Assembly: GCA_013397935.1 (NCBI GenBank)
Contig: VZRN01005622.1
Coordinates: forward strand, 3,157,582-3,221,581
Length of the DNA: 64,000 nucleotides
Direction of reading: 5' to 3'
Source: Dasyornis broadbenti
Taxonomy: Eukaryota > Chordata > Aves > Passeriformes > Dasyornithidae
A program made the position numbers and the translations under genes. The notes below the pieces were generated by a model. The model ran no database searches and was not told where the DNA came from. It was given only the letters and a program-made list of their open reading frames with translations. How positions within the stretch are numbered: the first letter of the stretch is position 1; every line of letters begins with the position of its first letter. Shown one piece after another: positions 39,201-51,090 of the stretch.

Positions 39201-40557
39201 CAGGAAGAAAAATCCACATCTTGCTGCACATTTATGCAAAGAACATCCCAAACCCCAAGAATCTTCTCAGGTCTGCACTTCTGTCCAAGACAAGGACTGA
39301 CAGAGGAGCAACAAATATATTATCAGCTACAGTTCTTATATTGTAGGGAAGAAAAAAAAAATCAAATAAGCCAACACAGTAATATTAAAAAAAAAAAGTT
39401 ATTTGAAGAACTTAAAAATTGTCTTTGCCTAAAGAAGTCCTGTAGCAGGAACGAAGTTAGTTCTACATTTACAGAAGTATAAGGCTGGTTCTTTTACTCA
39501 GTAAATGTATTGCTGGCACAGAGGAAACAAGTTTTACGATCAGCGAAACCACTGAACAAAGTATAAAACATAAAAAAACCCCACACGCATCTAGGTTAGC
39601 TCAAGACTGGAAATGAGGCAGAATACACAGAAATCTTTTACATGTGCTTTTTAGACCAAGCATTCCTTTTGCTTTTTAAGCTAACCTGTATTTTCTGCAT
39701 CACCTAGTTAGTAATTTTTACAGAAGTTGATAATTCTGAAGACACAGTTCACATGGAATTGTAAAATATTAACTTGTATTACTTCTAATTAAGTAGCTTT
39801 TAGACTCAGCCAAAACCCAACTGTATTTTTCAACTGCCTGTGAAGCTTATATTGCTCCTCGTTAATATTAATTTTATCAGCATAATTGTATGAGGTACCT
39901 GAGAAAAACAGCAACAGGCCAAGTATCTTCAAAGATATCAGCTCTATTATTTCAAATGCTGCAGCAGAATTCATTTTTAAACAGCCTGAAAACTACTGAA
40001 AAAAGCAACGCATTTAACACTACCTAATGACTGAAGCAGCCTTAGAAAGTCAGTGTGCATGTCAGATCTGTTCACAAACGAGAGAGACCTTTCACACCAC
40101 GGAGCTTGTTTCCAATCCCAGCACTGACAGTCTGCCTGAACCGAAAAACAGCGGGACAAATCATAATTGGCTATCCGCTTGCATATTAATGACCAATATT
40201 CTGTCTGCAAAAATGAAACCACGTTATTTCCATCCCGACAGCAGGTAAAGTTACAGTGTGAGTTTAAAGCCTGAATCTCAGCAGCTGCAGAACAGCACCA
40301 ACGCTGCAGACACTACAGAGCGCGCCAGAACAGCGCTGACTGGCACTGCTGAATGTTGCTTCAGAAGCTCATAAAACATTCCCAGATAATGACACAAGTT
40401 TTCTTCCTGCAAATTCAAACAGCTGGTTCTCACTCATGCACAGCTTTGTCAGCGCCAAGTTAAAGAAATCCTGCACATGATCCCAGGGAAACTCCGCTCT
40501 CACCATTCTAGTCATGAGTAAATAAAGTGAACACACACAACTTAGGTTTACCTGCCA
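36247..40557. other. Non-coding stretch
   Basis: No gene or nameable repeat is visible. A small CpG-containing patch (GAGCGCGCC and CAGCGCTGAC) lies near 40318-40341. A 78-codon minus-strand frame (40369-40605) just left of the SINE has a protein-like composition but no domain I recognise. Confidence 0.35.
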
Positions 40558-40692
40558 CAAATCACAGAATAGTCTGAGTTGGAAAAGACCCACAAGGATC
40601 GTCAAGTCCAGCTGTTAAGTGAATGGTCCACACAGGGATCAAGCCCACAACCCTGGCATTATTAGCATCATGCCCTAACCAAATGAAGCCTT
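40558..40692 (-). mobile_element. TguSINE1-type SINE (tRNA-Ile head, CR1-like tail)
   Basis: Read on the minus strand, a decayed tRNA-Ile head comes first. The TTTGGTTAGGGC near 40676-40687 corresponds to the A-box region. CTAATAA at 40659-40665 is the anticodon loop with anticodon AAT, and GGCTTGATCCC at 40635-40645 is the B box. The head is followed by a CR1-like 3' tail whose reverse complement reads TCACAGAATAGTCTGAGTTG on the plus strand. A tRNA-Ile head joined to a CR1 tail is the TguSINE1 architecture described from passerine birds. Changes in the A and B boxes indicate an old, inactive copy. It is not a functional tRNA gene. Confidence 0.75.
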
Positions 40693-40823
40693 CAAGATTT
40701 GCCTTTCCTCTGAGAATGTTCCACTTCTGCGTAACACGCCAAAATTTCACTAAGACCCTAAAAGAGCCAGGAACTTCAGCCATACGCACTAAAACCAAAT
40801 AAACATTTGAAAAGCATCTAGAC

Positions 40824-41890
40824 TTGATCTGCAAACAGATCATTAAAACCAACTGCACTAACAAAATTAGATCTAGGCAGCCAACACAGGGTTTATTTCA
40901 TTATGGACTGGGGGAGAGGTGTCCTGTTTATGGCAATTCCCCTGACGACTCTGGAGTTGAGAGAAGGATCTCCCCCAAGCAATCTCCCTCTTATGTTAAT
41001 TCCAGAGTGAAACTTGAGTGCATTAACCATTAGGAACTAACGGTTAATGACAAAAGTATCTGCCAACTGCTATCATCTCTCTGACCATGAGTATCACAAC
41101 AGAGAAATAAAACAGCGACATCACAGGTTTTCATTGGGTACAAAACCCACCTATTTCCTTAATTTCCCTTTCATGCTGCTGCACCTACAAAGTCTATTAC
41201 TTACAAATAAACAAACAGTATTTTGCCTCTCCATAATCTTGAATATTCAGAATGGTTTCAGAGGAACCAGTGGATGGATATAACTAACAGAATTTTAGCA
41301 GGGTTTCTTTTTAACTTCAGCAAATTCCTCTTTCGTTGGTTTTGGGAGGTTTTTGACTGCCTTACGACCGGAAGAATAAATAGGGAAAAGGGCTTGTTTT
41401 CAGACTGCAAAAAACTATCACTCTCACTAGGCTGGAATCAGTATTCTTTCCCACTTAGAGGGAGTAATGCAAAGTTTGAAACAGGCATTTCACCTTTTCC
41501 GTAGGAAACACTCAATTACCTCTTGCTTCTACCATAAGCATACCTTGTCCTGCGACAATTTTAGCTTTGATGACATAAGGACACTCATCCCCAGCTCTCC
41601 CCTTGTTCTTCATAATGCAGAGTGGCTACAGAATGTACGATATTATCTGAAGTGTTGTTCAGGATACCTGAAAAGCCTCCCTTTCACTGGATGTGGTACA
41701 AGTTAATCTCTCAATTAGGGAAGATGGTGAGGATGAAGAAAGAAGGAATTCTGAAATAACCAGACTACCTATGCACAGCCAATGCACAAATCTAGTGAGC
41801 CAAAACCAATATGCTACACAAATTTTACAGAATAATCTTAACGAGAGTGAAAAAGCACAAGTTATTCAGGATCAAACTGTAAAAGAATAA
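40824..41890 (+). other. Cluster of tiling plus-strand open frames, unidentified
   Basis: Five ATG-initiated plus-strand frames of 65-93 codons (40824-41033, 41047-41283, 41223-41504, 41467-41706, 41693-41890) follow each other with small gaps or overlaps. The last encodes a polar, Gln/Asn/Glu-rich segment (ending KAQVIQDQTVKE). This could be a frameshifted fossil of one longer coding region, or simply the effect of an A-rich strand with few stop codons. No domain is recognised and I do not call a gene. Confidence 0.12.
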
Positions 41891-43600
41891 ATTACTTGGG
41901 AGAAGATCAGTTCAGTTGTGTTTTTCCCACAGTAATGTAACAGAAGAAAAACAAGTATTCATAAATATTTTCAGTGAAATAAAAGCATCTGGCTATGATA
42001 AAGTGGATTCAGATTAATCTTGCTACCCCTTATAACTTCACCTTCCCTCACTACATGGTAACTTATTAGGAAACCGGTCACTAAAAGACCAGGAAAAACA
42101 TAAGGACTGATGCAGATGAGTGGTGAAACCCATTGATTCCTTTCACATGCTCATTAGCATTCCAGATAGAGCATAGGAATCCTCAGCATGACCTGTTGTG
42201 TTTTTATAATCCTCTGAAAGCAATCAGTCAGCATTTCAAGCCTTTCCAAAAGCTGTTTATAACGAAACATGGCAAATATCTTAATAAATTTTCTAGCTCT
42301 ATATAAAAATTCTTCTCAACAGTGCATACAGTAAGCACATCAAAGACAACAGTTAGGGTGCAAAGGTATTTTTGTGTCTTTTCTTCTCAAGGCAGTATAT
42401 TTTTCTCCATTTATGAATTTTTCCTTTCTGCAAATTAAGTCTGTGATCTAAAAACTAAAGAATCAAAAGGCTCAGATTTTCGTATCAGGCTTTCTTACAA
42501 AGATCTGCTTGGGAAAAAAGGTTTTATTTGTTTGACATCATTCAAGTGTTCAAAAGAAAAACAGCAACATTTGCTTTGCAAGGTGAACAGAGTGCAGAGT
42601 TTGCTGATATCATTCTGAGTTTTAGAGAGCCAGAAAGTTAAGTTTAAAATTAATAAAATTGGCCTTGAAGCTTTTGGAACATTCAATCAGTGTGGAGACA
42701 GAGCACAGCAAACGTACTGCAATGGCATAAGTGTGGAGACAGAGTCAGATTAAGATGCTTGGCAGCCACCAACTGAAATAAAATGCCTCTTTCAACATAA
42801 TAAGCCAGCACATCAATATATTTCCTTAAACCCAAGATATTTTAAATTAATGTGTTCAGTCACATTGTATCTGTGGAAAAACAAAGCAAATTCATGTTAT
42901 GGCAAAAATAAATTTGCAATCCATAGGAGCTCTGGCTACTCTTGAAAAGCTATTTCCTTTTCAAAAGGCAAACTGATTAAAGAGCAAAATGGATATTATT
43001 TGTGATATCTGCATGATGATGAAGGTGATGCTCTTGAGTAACTGAATTTAGACAACTAACTCATTTCATGTAGGCCATTGGACAGATGGTCACAACTTTC
43101 AATCATGTCCAGCCTCATGGCAGTTCAAACTCATGACCAAGAGGTAAAAAGCTTTGTATGCCATTAATAATCTCCATGCCATCTGTTCTCTGTAAATGGA
43201 GACGCTCCAGGAAGACTCCCAACATATTTTTATTACAATATTTATTTCAAATCTTTCCAGAAGCTTGGTATTTACCACATCAATTTCTCTTCCTTTGCCA
43301 AATATTGATTTCTCTCGTTGGAATTAGCTATGAAAGCACACGAGTTGCTTCTATTGATCAAACTTTAACTGGCACCGCACCCTAGAACTGAAAGGCCTTT
43401 TCCATGCCTTAGTTGAGCGCTATGTATTGCTCAAAAGAGTCTTCAAAATTTTAAATAAAACATCACTCACATTTTGCTGATCTCACAGATGTGCTACATC
43501 TGAACACACAAATTCTGAAAATGCTGTAATAGGAAAACAATTTAAATTAGACAATTGTGCTAAATGTCCTCAGCAGCACACATGGATTTCAACCTCCTGA
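41891..43600. other. AT-rich non-coding stretch
   Basis: No gene is visible. A 15-bp direct duplication (AGTGTGGAGACAGAG) occurs at 42689-42703 and 42730-42744, a 41-base offset. No repeat family can be named. Confidence 0.4.
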
Positions 43601-44480
43601 TGAGATGACCTTGGCCAGCTGCCAGGCACCCACCCAGCTGCTCTCACTCACCCTTCTCATCAGCAGAGAAGATAAGATGGAAAAGCTTGTGGGTCAAGAT
43701 AAGGACAGGGAGATGATTTACAAATTAGTATCACAAAAAAAATAGACTGTTCCTGGCGAAAATTAATTTATTACCAAATAAAGTAGAGTTGCACAGTGAG
43801 AAAAAAAGACCAAGAGTAAACACCTTCCGCTCCTCCTTGCTCAGCTCTGCTCCCTCATTCCTGGCTTCTCTATCTCCAAGCTCTCTGGGTAGCTTGGACA
43901 GCAGTTTATCATCAGTCCCCAGGTTCCTCTCTGCTGCTCCTTTCTCCTCGTGCTTTTCCCTTGCTCCAGCATGGGACCCTCCCACTGGCTGCCATCCTTT
44001 GGAATAAAAATGTTCCTGTGATGGCTCTCCATGGACTGCAGTGAGGGGATTTGCTCTGCTGTGTTCCTGTCCACAGCCTGCCAGGGAATATCTGCCCCAC
44101 TACACTTTCACTGGCAGCTGCAGGGGAATCCCTGCTCCCGCACCTGGATCACCCACTCTCCCTGTCCCCTTGGGGCTCTCAGGGCTGTTTCTCAACATTT
44201 TTAAATAGGAATTCACAACTGGCAGCTTGTTCCATGGATAGGAACAAGTTTTCCACTGGGCAGTGCCACCTGTAAGCCTGAAGAAAGCTGCCCTGCAAGC
44301 TGCTGTGCTATCCCCCAGGTGGCAGAGACAGCAGGGCTGGGCACCCACAGCCCGGCAGTGCCAGCTCCACAGGGCACTCCAGGTCACCGGCAGGGAAAAG
44401 GATTGCAGGGCAGCTCTGACACGCACAGGCTCATCTGGACTAAATACTCCGCTGACACAGGGTTTAACTCCACACAGCCT
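43601..44480 (-). mobile_element. Degenerate ERV LTR on the minus strand
   Basis: The plus strand follows the reverse complement of a long passerine LTR. It begins with TGAGATGACCTTGGCCAGC, then CCAGGCACCCACCCAGCTG, then GGGTCAAGATAAGGACAGGG. AATTAATTTATTACCAA follows near 43760, then CTGCTCCTTTCTCCTCGTGC and a series of GCTCCAGCATGGGACC and GACTGCAG units. The left end corresponds to the LTR's 3' end (U5) and the right end is indistinct. Divergence, indels and loss of the right terminus make it older than the LTR at 4.5 kb. Open frames on both strands inside it, including the 147-codon one at 44100-44543, follow from its GC-rich repeated structure and are not genes. Confidence 0.65.
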
Positions 44481-47400
44481 TTTCCTTTCTGCCGGCAGTG
44501 ACCTGAAGTCCTGATAAAGAAGGCTGACAGATCCAAGTGCCATAATCCATGGCTGCTGGCAGCAAAAGCAGAGGCGGGGCTTTTAGGAAAACACAGCCAC
44601 TTCCAGATCCGGACAAGTGCTGCAATGAGGTAGGACCCTCATTCCCTAGTTGCCTCTTGCCCTTCTTATCTCCTGTTACTCCTTAAAAAATTACTTCTCA
44701 GCAACTTTAGCATGCTGAAAAAATTGACACCATTTTAAGAACTGGAAGAAGCAAAAAAAAAACCAAAATCAAATCCTAGAACCATGCATTCAGTACAAAA
44801 AGACTAAAAAACTGCCCACTGGGCAGCAGCTGAGGAAAGTAACAAAGAGGTCTTTTAACATCAAAAAAGCAAATTACTACTCTATGACTTAAAAGCTACT
44901 GTCCAATATCAAAAAACATATGCAAAATGTGTCTCTGGGACTGAAATATACTTTGCCCCTACACTTTCCAATAATATTCTATTGAAAAGGCAGGGAAATT
45001 AAAGAAAGACCTTAAACTCCAATGAACACACTTGTTTACCCAATTAACCTTGCTGATTTCAGAAGTCCCTGACATTTTTTCACCTCACCAAATTCTCAGA
45101 GACCATTTTCATTGATAAAACCTTTGTGGAACACCAAAGGCAATGCAATATTCCATATATGGGGGAGTGGAGAAAAGTGACTGTCAAAAAAAGGGTAAGT
45201 GGTACAACATTATGAAGAAAAAAATAAATCCACAGACACCAAACTTGGCTTCTTATAAAGAGAACCAGGTATAAAAATTTTAATTGACTTTGAAAATGAA
45301 GCAGTATGAAATATAACCATCTATTTGACTGTTTGTGTTTTAGGTTAGAGTTTCAGAAATGGTAATACACAAGATACTTAAATCTCAGTTTTGTGAGAAA
45401 TCCAGACATACTCATAACGATTTCTTCTTTTTTGGAATGGGCAATACAGCTTCTTGAAGAAGCTCATTTAAAACACTTTTCATAATATTTTAGAAATAGC
45501 AGATGTTTTCCAAAATGCTGGCAGAGAGGCATGGCCATGGTGCAGAGCGGGGGCCACAGTGCTGCTACACAGTCAGATGTCCTATTGTGTCATACCAGGC
45601 AAAAGGAATGGAGAAACAGAGCAACACTCATCCTCATTGATCCACCTCCATATCTTCACTTGATCTTCCCAAGGGCAGCTGTAAAACTATCCTTAACTTG
45701 CAATTAAGTCCCTTGCAATACCTGAGGAGCAGGAACATTTCAAGTATGACTAAATACAGTAACTTATTTACAAGTATTAAATAAACTGAAATTACTGTAA
45801 TTATTTACCTGAAGGAAGTGACAGCCTCTTTCATTGCCTTACTGAAGTGCAAAAATGAACAAGAAATATTTGTCTCCTTGTTATACTTCCTAATTTTAGT
45901 GTGTTTTTTTTTTAAAGTATTTGCACATAACTATGACCAGGCTAACTTCAGAATTCCTGGACTTTAAAAATCAATTAAACTATTTTTTTTATAATTAAAC
46001 AGATTACAGTAGAAACATCTGCTTCAACTGGATGTTTTCCAGAGTATTTACAATTCAAATGTAGCTGCATTGTTTAAATAAAGAAGTAGAAATAATAAAA
46101 CAAAATAAGAAAAAAAACAGTAATCAAAGGAGAACATGTCCAAGTCTTTATTTATGCCTGATCAAATGAAAAACTAATTTAGCTGCAAGTATTAGGTGTT
46201 GAAATACACCTTCAGCAGATGTTTGAAATTCAAAGCTGCCAGCCGTCTTCACCAAAGGAAAAATTAAGTTTTTCTTCAAAAATCTTCAAAGGCAGAAAGA
46301 AATAAAATAAGGTGAAAAGTAAGCCCTTGTCATATTTCAAAAGTACTGAGTTGGCAGGTAATCCCCTCTCAGATGAGCTCCTCTGTCCCCATTACTTTGC
46401 AACTCAACATCAACTTCGAGACTGGAAGGAACTGAAGGAATGAATTCCATCTCTCTCCCTGCAATTCCATTTTGTTCATTCCTGCTGCTGTGCCACCCAC
46501 ACCGACTGCTGGCTTCTGGACTGGGGAAGGGATCCAGACACAAAACAACCCAGCAGAATGATCAGCTTTAATCTGCAAGTTCTCAGATCCTCTGCAACTA
46601 CAGATACTTCTGGCCCTGCTGTTGGACTACTAACCAAAATTGTTTCTTAAAAAAACAACAACTGTACTTGAAAAAAAAGTCTGTAATAAAAATTCTAAAA
46701 AGGCAGCTTTATATACAACATCTTGCAAGTCAAGTTTTGATGTTACATTTTAACTGTATTTATTTAGATGGCGTTTGCCCTTCTAATGAATGTCAGACAA
46801 GAAGCAGACATTTCTACTCATTTAAAACTTGAAGCATATATACAGAATAATAAATTTTTTCAACCAGTATTTGATGCTCAAAAAATTCCATCATCCTGCT
46901 TAGACACTCTAGCAGATCTAAACCAAGCCTCTTTAAATCAAAGAAACCACTGAAACAACCAACAACAACAGGTTTAAAGACCTCCAAACTATTCAAGACA
47001 AAGGGAAGAACTACTTAATTTAAAAAAACCGAGTATTTTATACCACAACAATGACAGCCAAGAAGCAATGCCCAGTAAACAAAATCATTTCATACCATAA
47101 CTTTTCTTTGAAGCAAAAGCTGCGGATTCTAAACTTACATGCTTAAAACCCTGAACCATGCACCAAATTCAAACACGCCTCTAAACGAACCTCCAAGAAA
47201 CACATGTCAAAGAAGAAACAAGAAACACATGTCAAAATTATACAGCTGCAGTATTAATACACTTGACAGTCTGAGATAGGTACGATCTGTGGCTCTCACT
47301 ACAGAAATGAAGCATGAGTTCTACAAGGTTTTACTGCACTTGTACTGACATGTCCATCATGAAAGAGGGAAGTTTAATAAAGTCAGAGAAACAAAAAAAT

Positions 47401-49325
47401 CATATTAAACAGTTCATGTATAAAAAATATATAAACAAATATAGCATCATTGAGAACTCACTATAAATCCTTGATTCATTAGCTGAAATAAGGACTACCG
47501 TTGCTTTAAACACAAAGAGTCTGCAGAGAGGAAGTATTTTGCAATGTAATACATTATTTTCAAAATCCTTGCCTCTACTGAATAAAAAGGTCAGTTTGCT
47601 TGAGAAGGGATTTCTCTACAGCTGTAAGCAGGTAGAGAAGACAGCAAAAAGGAGTTAACGATAGAATAAATTAAGAGAGCTTTCACATCACAGTGCATGA
47701 AGGCATTTATATTTTCAACCGAATTTCTCTGAATCTTCGCCTGGCCTTTTATCAGAATGAAAAAACTTAGTCTGATAAATGACTGGTAGCAACACCAGTT
47801 TAACTTCACTTCCCGCTGGCAGCTGAATCCTTAATAATTGGCACAGATTAACTTTGAGCAGCAGAGGCTGTAGTGCAAAAAGAAGCTCTGACAACTACAT
47901 GTGGAAGGAAAACAAACGAAAAGTACCCTGCTATTCCAAGTAATCCATTTTAAGTAATCCAACTCGGAGTTTGACAGAGCCATAGTGAGGAAGCAATGTA
48001 AACTGCAATAGGTATCCAGGCACTCAAAAATCAGAACTGTTCATGTGGCATCCTAGTTCTTACAAGTAGAAACAGCTCTTCCTTAAAGTTGCAGTAGTTT
48101 TTAATCATCTTTTTTAACTGTATATTTGCTTTAATATATCTACTTTCACTTTATATTTAGTCTCAGTTTGACTTACTCCTTGATTTTCAGACAAGATATT
48201 CTCTATAAGTCAGAACTTTTGAAACAAAGTGAACTTCTTCATAGTCAATTCTTGTGGTAGCTTTGTGACACTCAAATTTATTCTTTGCAAAAGTATCAAC
48301 AAGTCTCAAACATGAAACTTAATTTCTGAAGGCATCTACCTAAAAAAATAGCACCACTATAGGGTTAGACTAACCTAGACTGATTCATTAACTTTGAGAA
48401 CAACATAAGGAGATTGTCTCGTTTACAAGAAGAGCTTAAGTTATTTTTAGCTTGCAACCCCACCAATTTCAACCTGGACATTCACTTAGGACTATTCTGC
48501 ATTATCCACAGTAAAAATTCCTTGGAGAGGAACTTCTTTCCTGTTACCTGTGAAAGCTCTACAGGGAGCTGCTCCAAGCACAATCCAACAGGCAGCGCCA
48601 GCAGCGCTCACACTCAGCTGGAGCAGCTGTGACACCCTGTTTGCACAGACACAGCTCTCACTCAGCACAGAGCAGGGCCACACGCAGCCAGGGAAGAAGC
48701 CCGGTACCAAGATGAAGTAGCACATTCTTCCCAAATTGAAGCAGACTTACCTACTTATCTTGGAGAACACAGGCAAAACTTTTACTGAGCTAAATGCTAA
48801 GAAATAACACGAAAAGTTGAAAGGGAACATCTTTCAGTTTAATTATTTTCCTCTGCCTTTAATTCTGCATTAATTACAGAGAGTTTGTACATCCAAGCCT
48901 CTTGAACCAGCACACCTGCAAGTTTTAAACAGCCGTAACATTTTTTTGCATTTGTACACTCTTTCCAGCATTTTCTGATCATGACAAAAGCCAACCTTTT
49001 CTTTAATTCCTACAAAACACAGACGTTATTCACTATGCATGGTCAACTTTTACAACTCAATTCAAACAGCCCAGCCTACAACAGATTTCTGTAGGCAGAT
49101 ATGAGCATATTTCCTCTGTCAGCATTAGCTCTGCCCACTGAGCACGTGGACAATGTCAGCCCAATAGCTGTAACTCATGCTGAAAGCCAGGACACGTCAC
49201 TTTAAACAGTCATTGCTTACAGCTGACTTTTAGAGCACACAAAGCCTGTCTCATGCTTTCCCATTATAGAAATCATTTAACTACACAACCCAGCATCGTG
49301 CCCAGAACACGGTAACTCAATTTGT
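44481..49325. other. AT-rich non-coding stretch
   Basis: No gene is supported. A 17-bp unit AAGAAACACATGTCAAA is tandemly duplicated with a 25-base period at 47195-47236. A GC-richer patch near 48550-48710 holds short frames on both strands without domains. Confidence 0.35.
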
Positions 49326-49440
49326 GCAGTGTTCCCATGCCTGACCAACCTTTCAGTGAAAAGCTTTCCTAATACTCAATCTTAACCTCCCCTAATGCAA
49401 CTGAGGCTGTTTCATTTTGTCCAATAGCTTGTTACTTGAA
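49326..49440 (-). mobile_element. CR1 LINE 3' end fragment
   Basis: The plus strand contains GCCTGACCAACCTTTCAGTG, then CTTTCCTAATACTCAATC, then TTAACCTCCCCTAATGCAAC, then TGAGGCTGTTTCATTTTGTC and AGCTTGTTACTT. This is the reverse complement of the well-known avian CR1 3' region, in consensus order. The flanks are eroded and there is no coding potential. Confidence 0.8.
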
Positions 49441-50515
49441 CAATCTAGAATATAATTGCCTGTCTGTGTGAAAGAATCAAGAGAGCCTTTTCATTTATGT
49501 AACAGCTACCAGAAGCTGCAAATACAGACAACGAAAGGAAGAAAAAATGAGAGACCAAAATTAAAAACTCTTGATAGGGTTCGTTAGATGTATGGAGCTT
49601 ATGACACACTTTCAGTTAAATTTCTGAAACAATTATGTTAACGTGTAACAATGCTAAAGCAAATCCAAGAAGGCACATACAAAATTTACCCCAGGAAAAA
49701 CGAAAAGCATATTAAGTTTCAGTATCTGCAGCTTGCAAGAGAAAAATTGAAGAAAATAAATGAATCAAATCACGAAACACAGAACACTCTGTCATTGCTA
49801 CTTACATACAATATGCAACATATCATAATTTTTAAATATATCTTCCTTGATAACTAGAAAAAAATCTTTAATACTAGTTCAATTACTTTAAATTTTAAAC
49901 CTATAGAGCTCACCAACCTCACTGGCAGAAAGCAACAAGAGCTGAGCTATTCCCCAAGCAATGAGCATGGATGACCCCAGCACAAAAGGTACCTCTTTAG
50001 GCAGAGCAAAACCCTGAAAGAGCTGAACAGCGTGAGCAGAGACACAAAGTGATGGTCACAGGTCTCACCCACACAGCCCGAAGAGAAGCAGAGAAAGGAA
50101 GGTGCTCAGGCAATCCCACAACAGTTCAGGAGTAAAGCTGGGAAGAGACTCGGAGCACAATCACGTCCCTGAGCTTAAATGGAGCTCCAGGGCCCATGGG
50201 CAGAGGGTGTGGGCTCCAGTGCCAGGTGATGCTTGTCGGGGCAATTAAGGCCTGTTGTAGTCCTTGGGGCCCTGGCAGATCTTTGTAATTTACTCTCTTC
50301 ACCACAAATTTAAGTTGTGACCAAATTTGTTTAAATGGATATCTTTCTGTTCACCAGGGTTTAATTAATATTGAAATAAAATGCCATTAAACACCTGAAC
50401 AAGCATTAAGCAGATGAACTCCAAGGAAAGTAGCACTGGAAAAAGTGTTTTACATGTTTTTCTTAGTCTTGTATGAATAATATTCCTGGGGGGCTTATTT
50501 TCAAGGACACTTGAC
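49441..50515. other. Non-coding stretch with a GC-richer patch
   Basis: Positions about 49900-50280 are GC-richer than the surroundings and hold a GGGGCCCTGG-type phrase, but I cannot assign them to a repeat family or a gene. Confidence 0.35.
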
Positions 50516-50545
50516 AAAAAAAAAAAAGAAAAAAAAAGAAAAACT
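50516..50545. repeat. A-rich simple repeat with interspersed G
   Basis: Thirty bases consist of A runs interrupted by single G residues. It may be the tail of an old retroposon or a simple A-rich tract. Confidence 0.65.
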
Positions 50546-50699
50546 CAGCAGAAAGGAAGCTCAAGAAGTTCATCTTTGCAGATAGTATAGAGGCAAAAAC
50601 CCCCTTATATCTCTGTGAATTTGATGTAATTTTTGAGTGGATTAATAGAAACTGTAACTAAAAACAGGGCAGGAGGTTTAAGGATTAAAGTTTTGACAT

Positions 50700-51090
50700 T
50701 CCTGGCTTTTGTAAAGGGGACCGATACTTCAGAAAGCTTTTGGAGTCTTGTCAAGGTGTCAAAAAGCCACAGACAGGGGTCCGCTTATACAAAAGGCTTC
50801 CCAAAACGCCCCTTCCCCAGGTGCTTGGAGGAACAAAGCTGCTACCAGGCGTAAGATCCAGCATGAGGAAATATCTGGTTGCAGAACAGTGGAGTAGCAC
50901 ATGGTCACAGCTCACAGCAGAGAGAAGTCACTGGTGGAGCTCTGCAAGGATTGATACCGAAATTGGAGATATTCAATTAAATGCCCTAAGATAGCAACTG
51001 GATGGTCCATTATTCAATTATCTCAAAGAAGAGATGAATAGAAAAGTAATCATGTTTGCTGATTAAAGTCAGCTATTGAAGATAAGATAA
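50700..51090 (+). mobile_element. CR1/L2-like LINE reverse-transcriptase fragment (palm motifs B and C)
   Basis: Frame-shifted plus-strand translation shows a GGALQG hexapeptide at 50933-50950, resembling the conserved SGVPQG of this RT clade. A GPLFNYLKEEMNRKVIMFAD segment starts at 51004 and resembles GPLLFNIF...FADD. The FAD at 51055-51063 is followed directly by a stop codon where the second catalytic Asp should be. About 54 bases separate the two blocks where the consensus has almost none, so an insertion or local duplication is likely. It is a dead fragment of the RT domain that acts in target-primed reverse transcription in living LINEs. Confidence 0.6.

Noticed and set aside
40558..40692. 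A tRNA-Ile gene on the minus strand
   Set aside because: The anticodon loop and B box are visible, but the A-box region and acceptor stem are degenerate and a CR1-like tail follows directly, so it is a SINE head and not a tRNA gene.
44100..44543. 147-codon minus-strand frame as a gene
   Set aside because: It lies mostly within GC-rich, CCTGGGGG-type sequence of the degenerate LTR, where stop codons are scarce.
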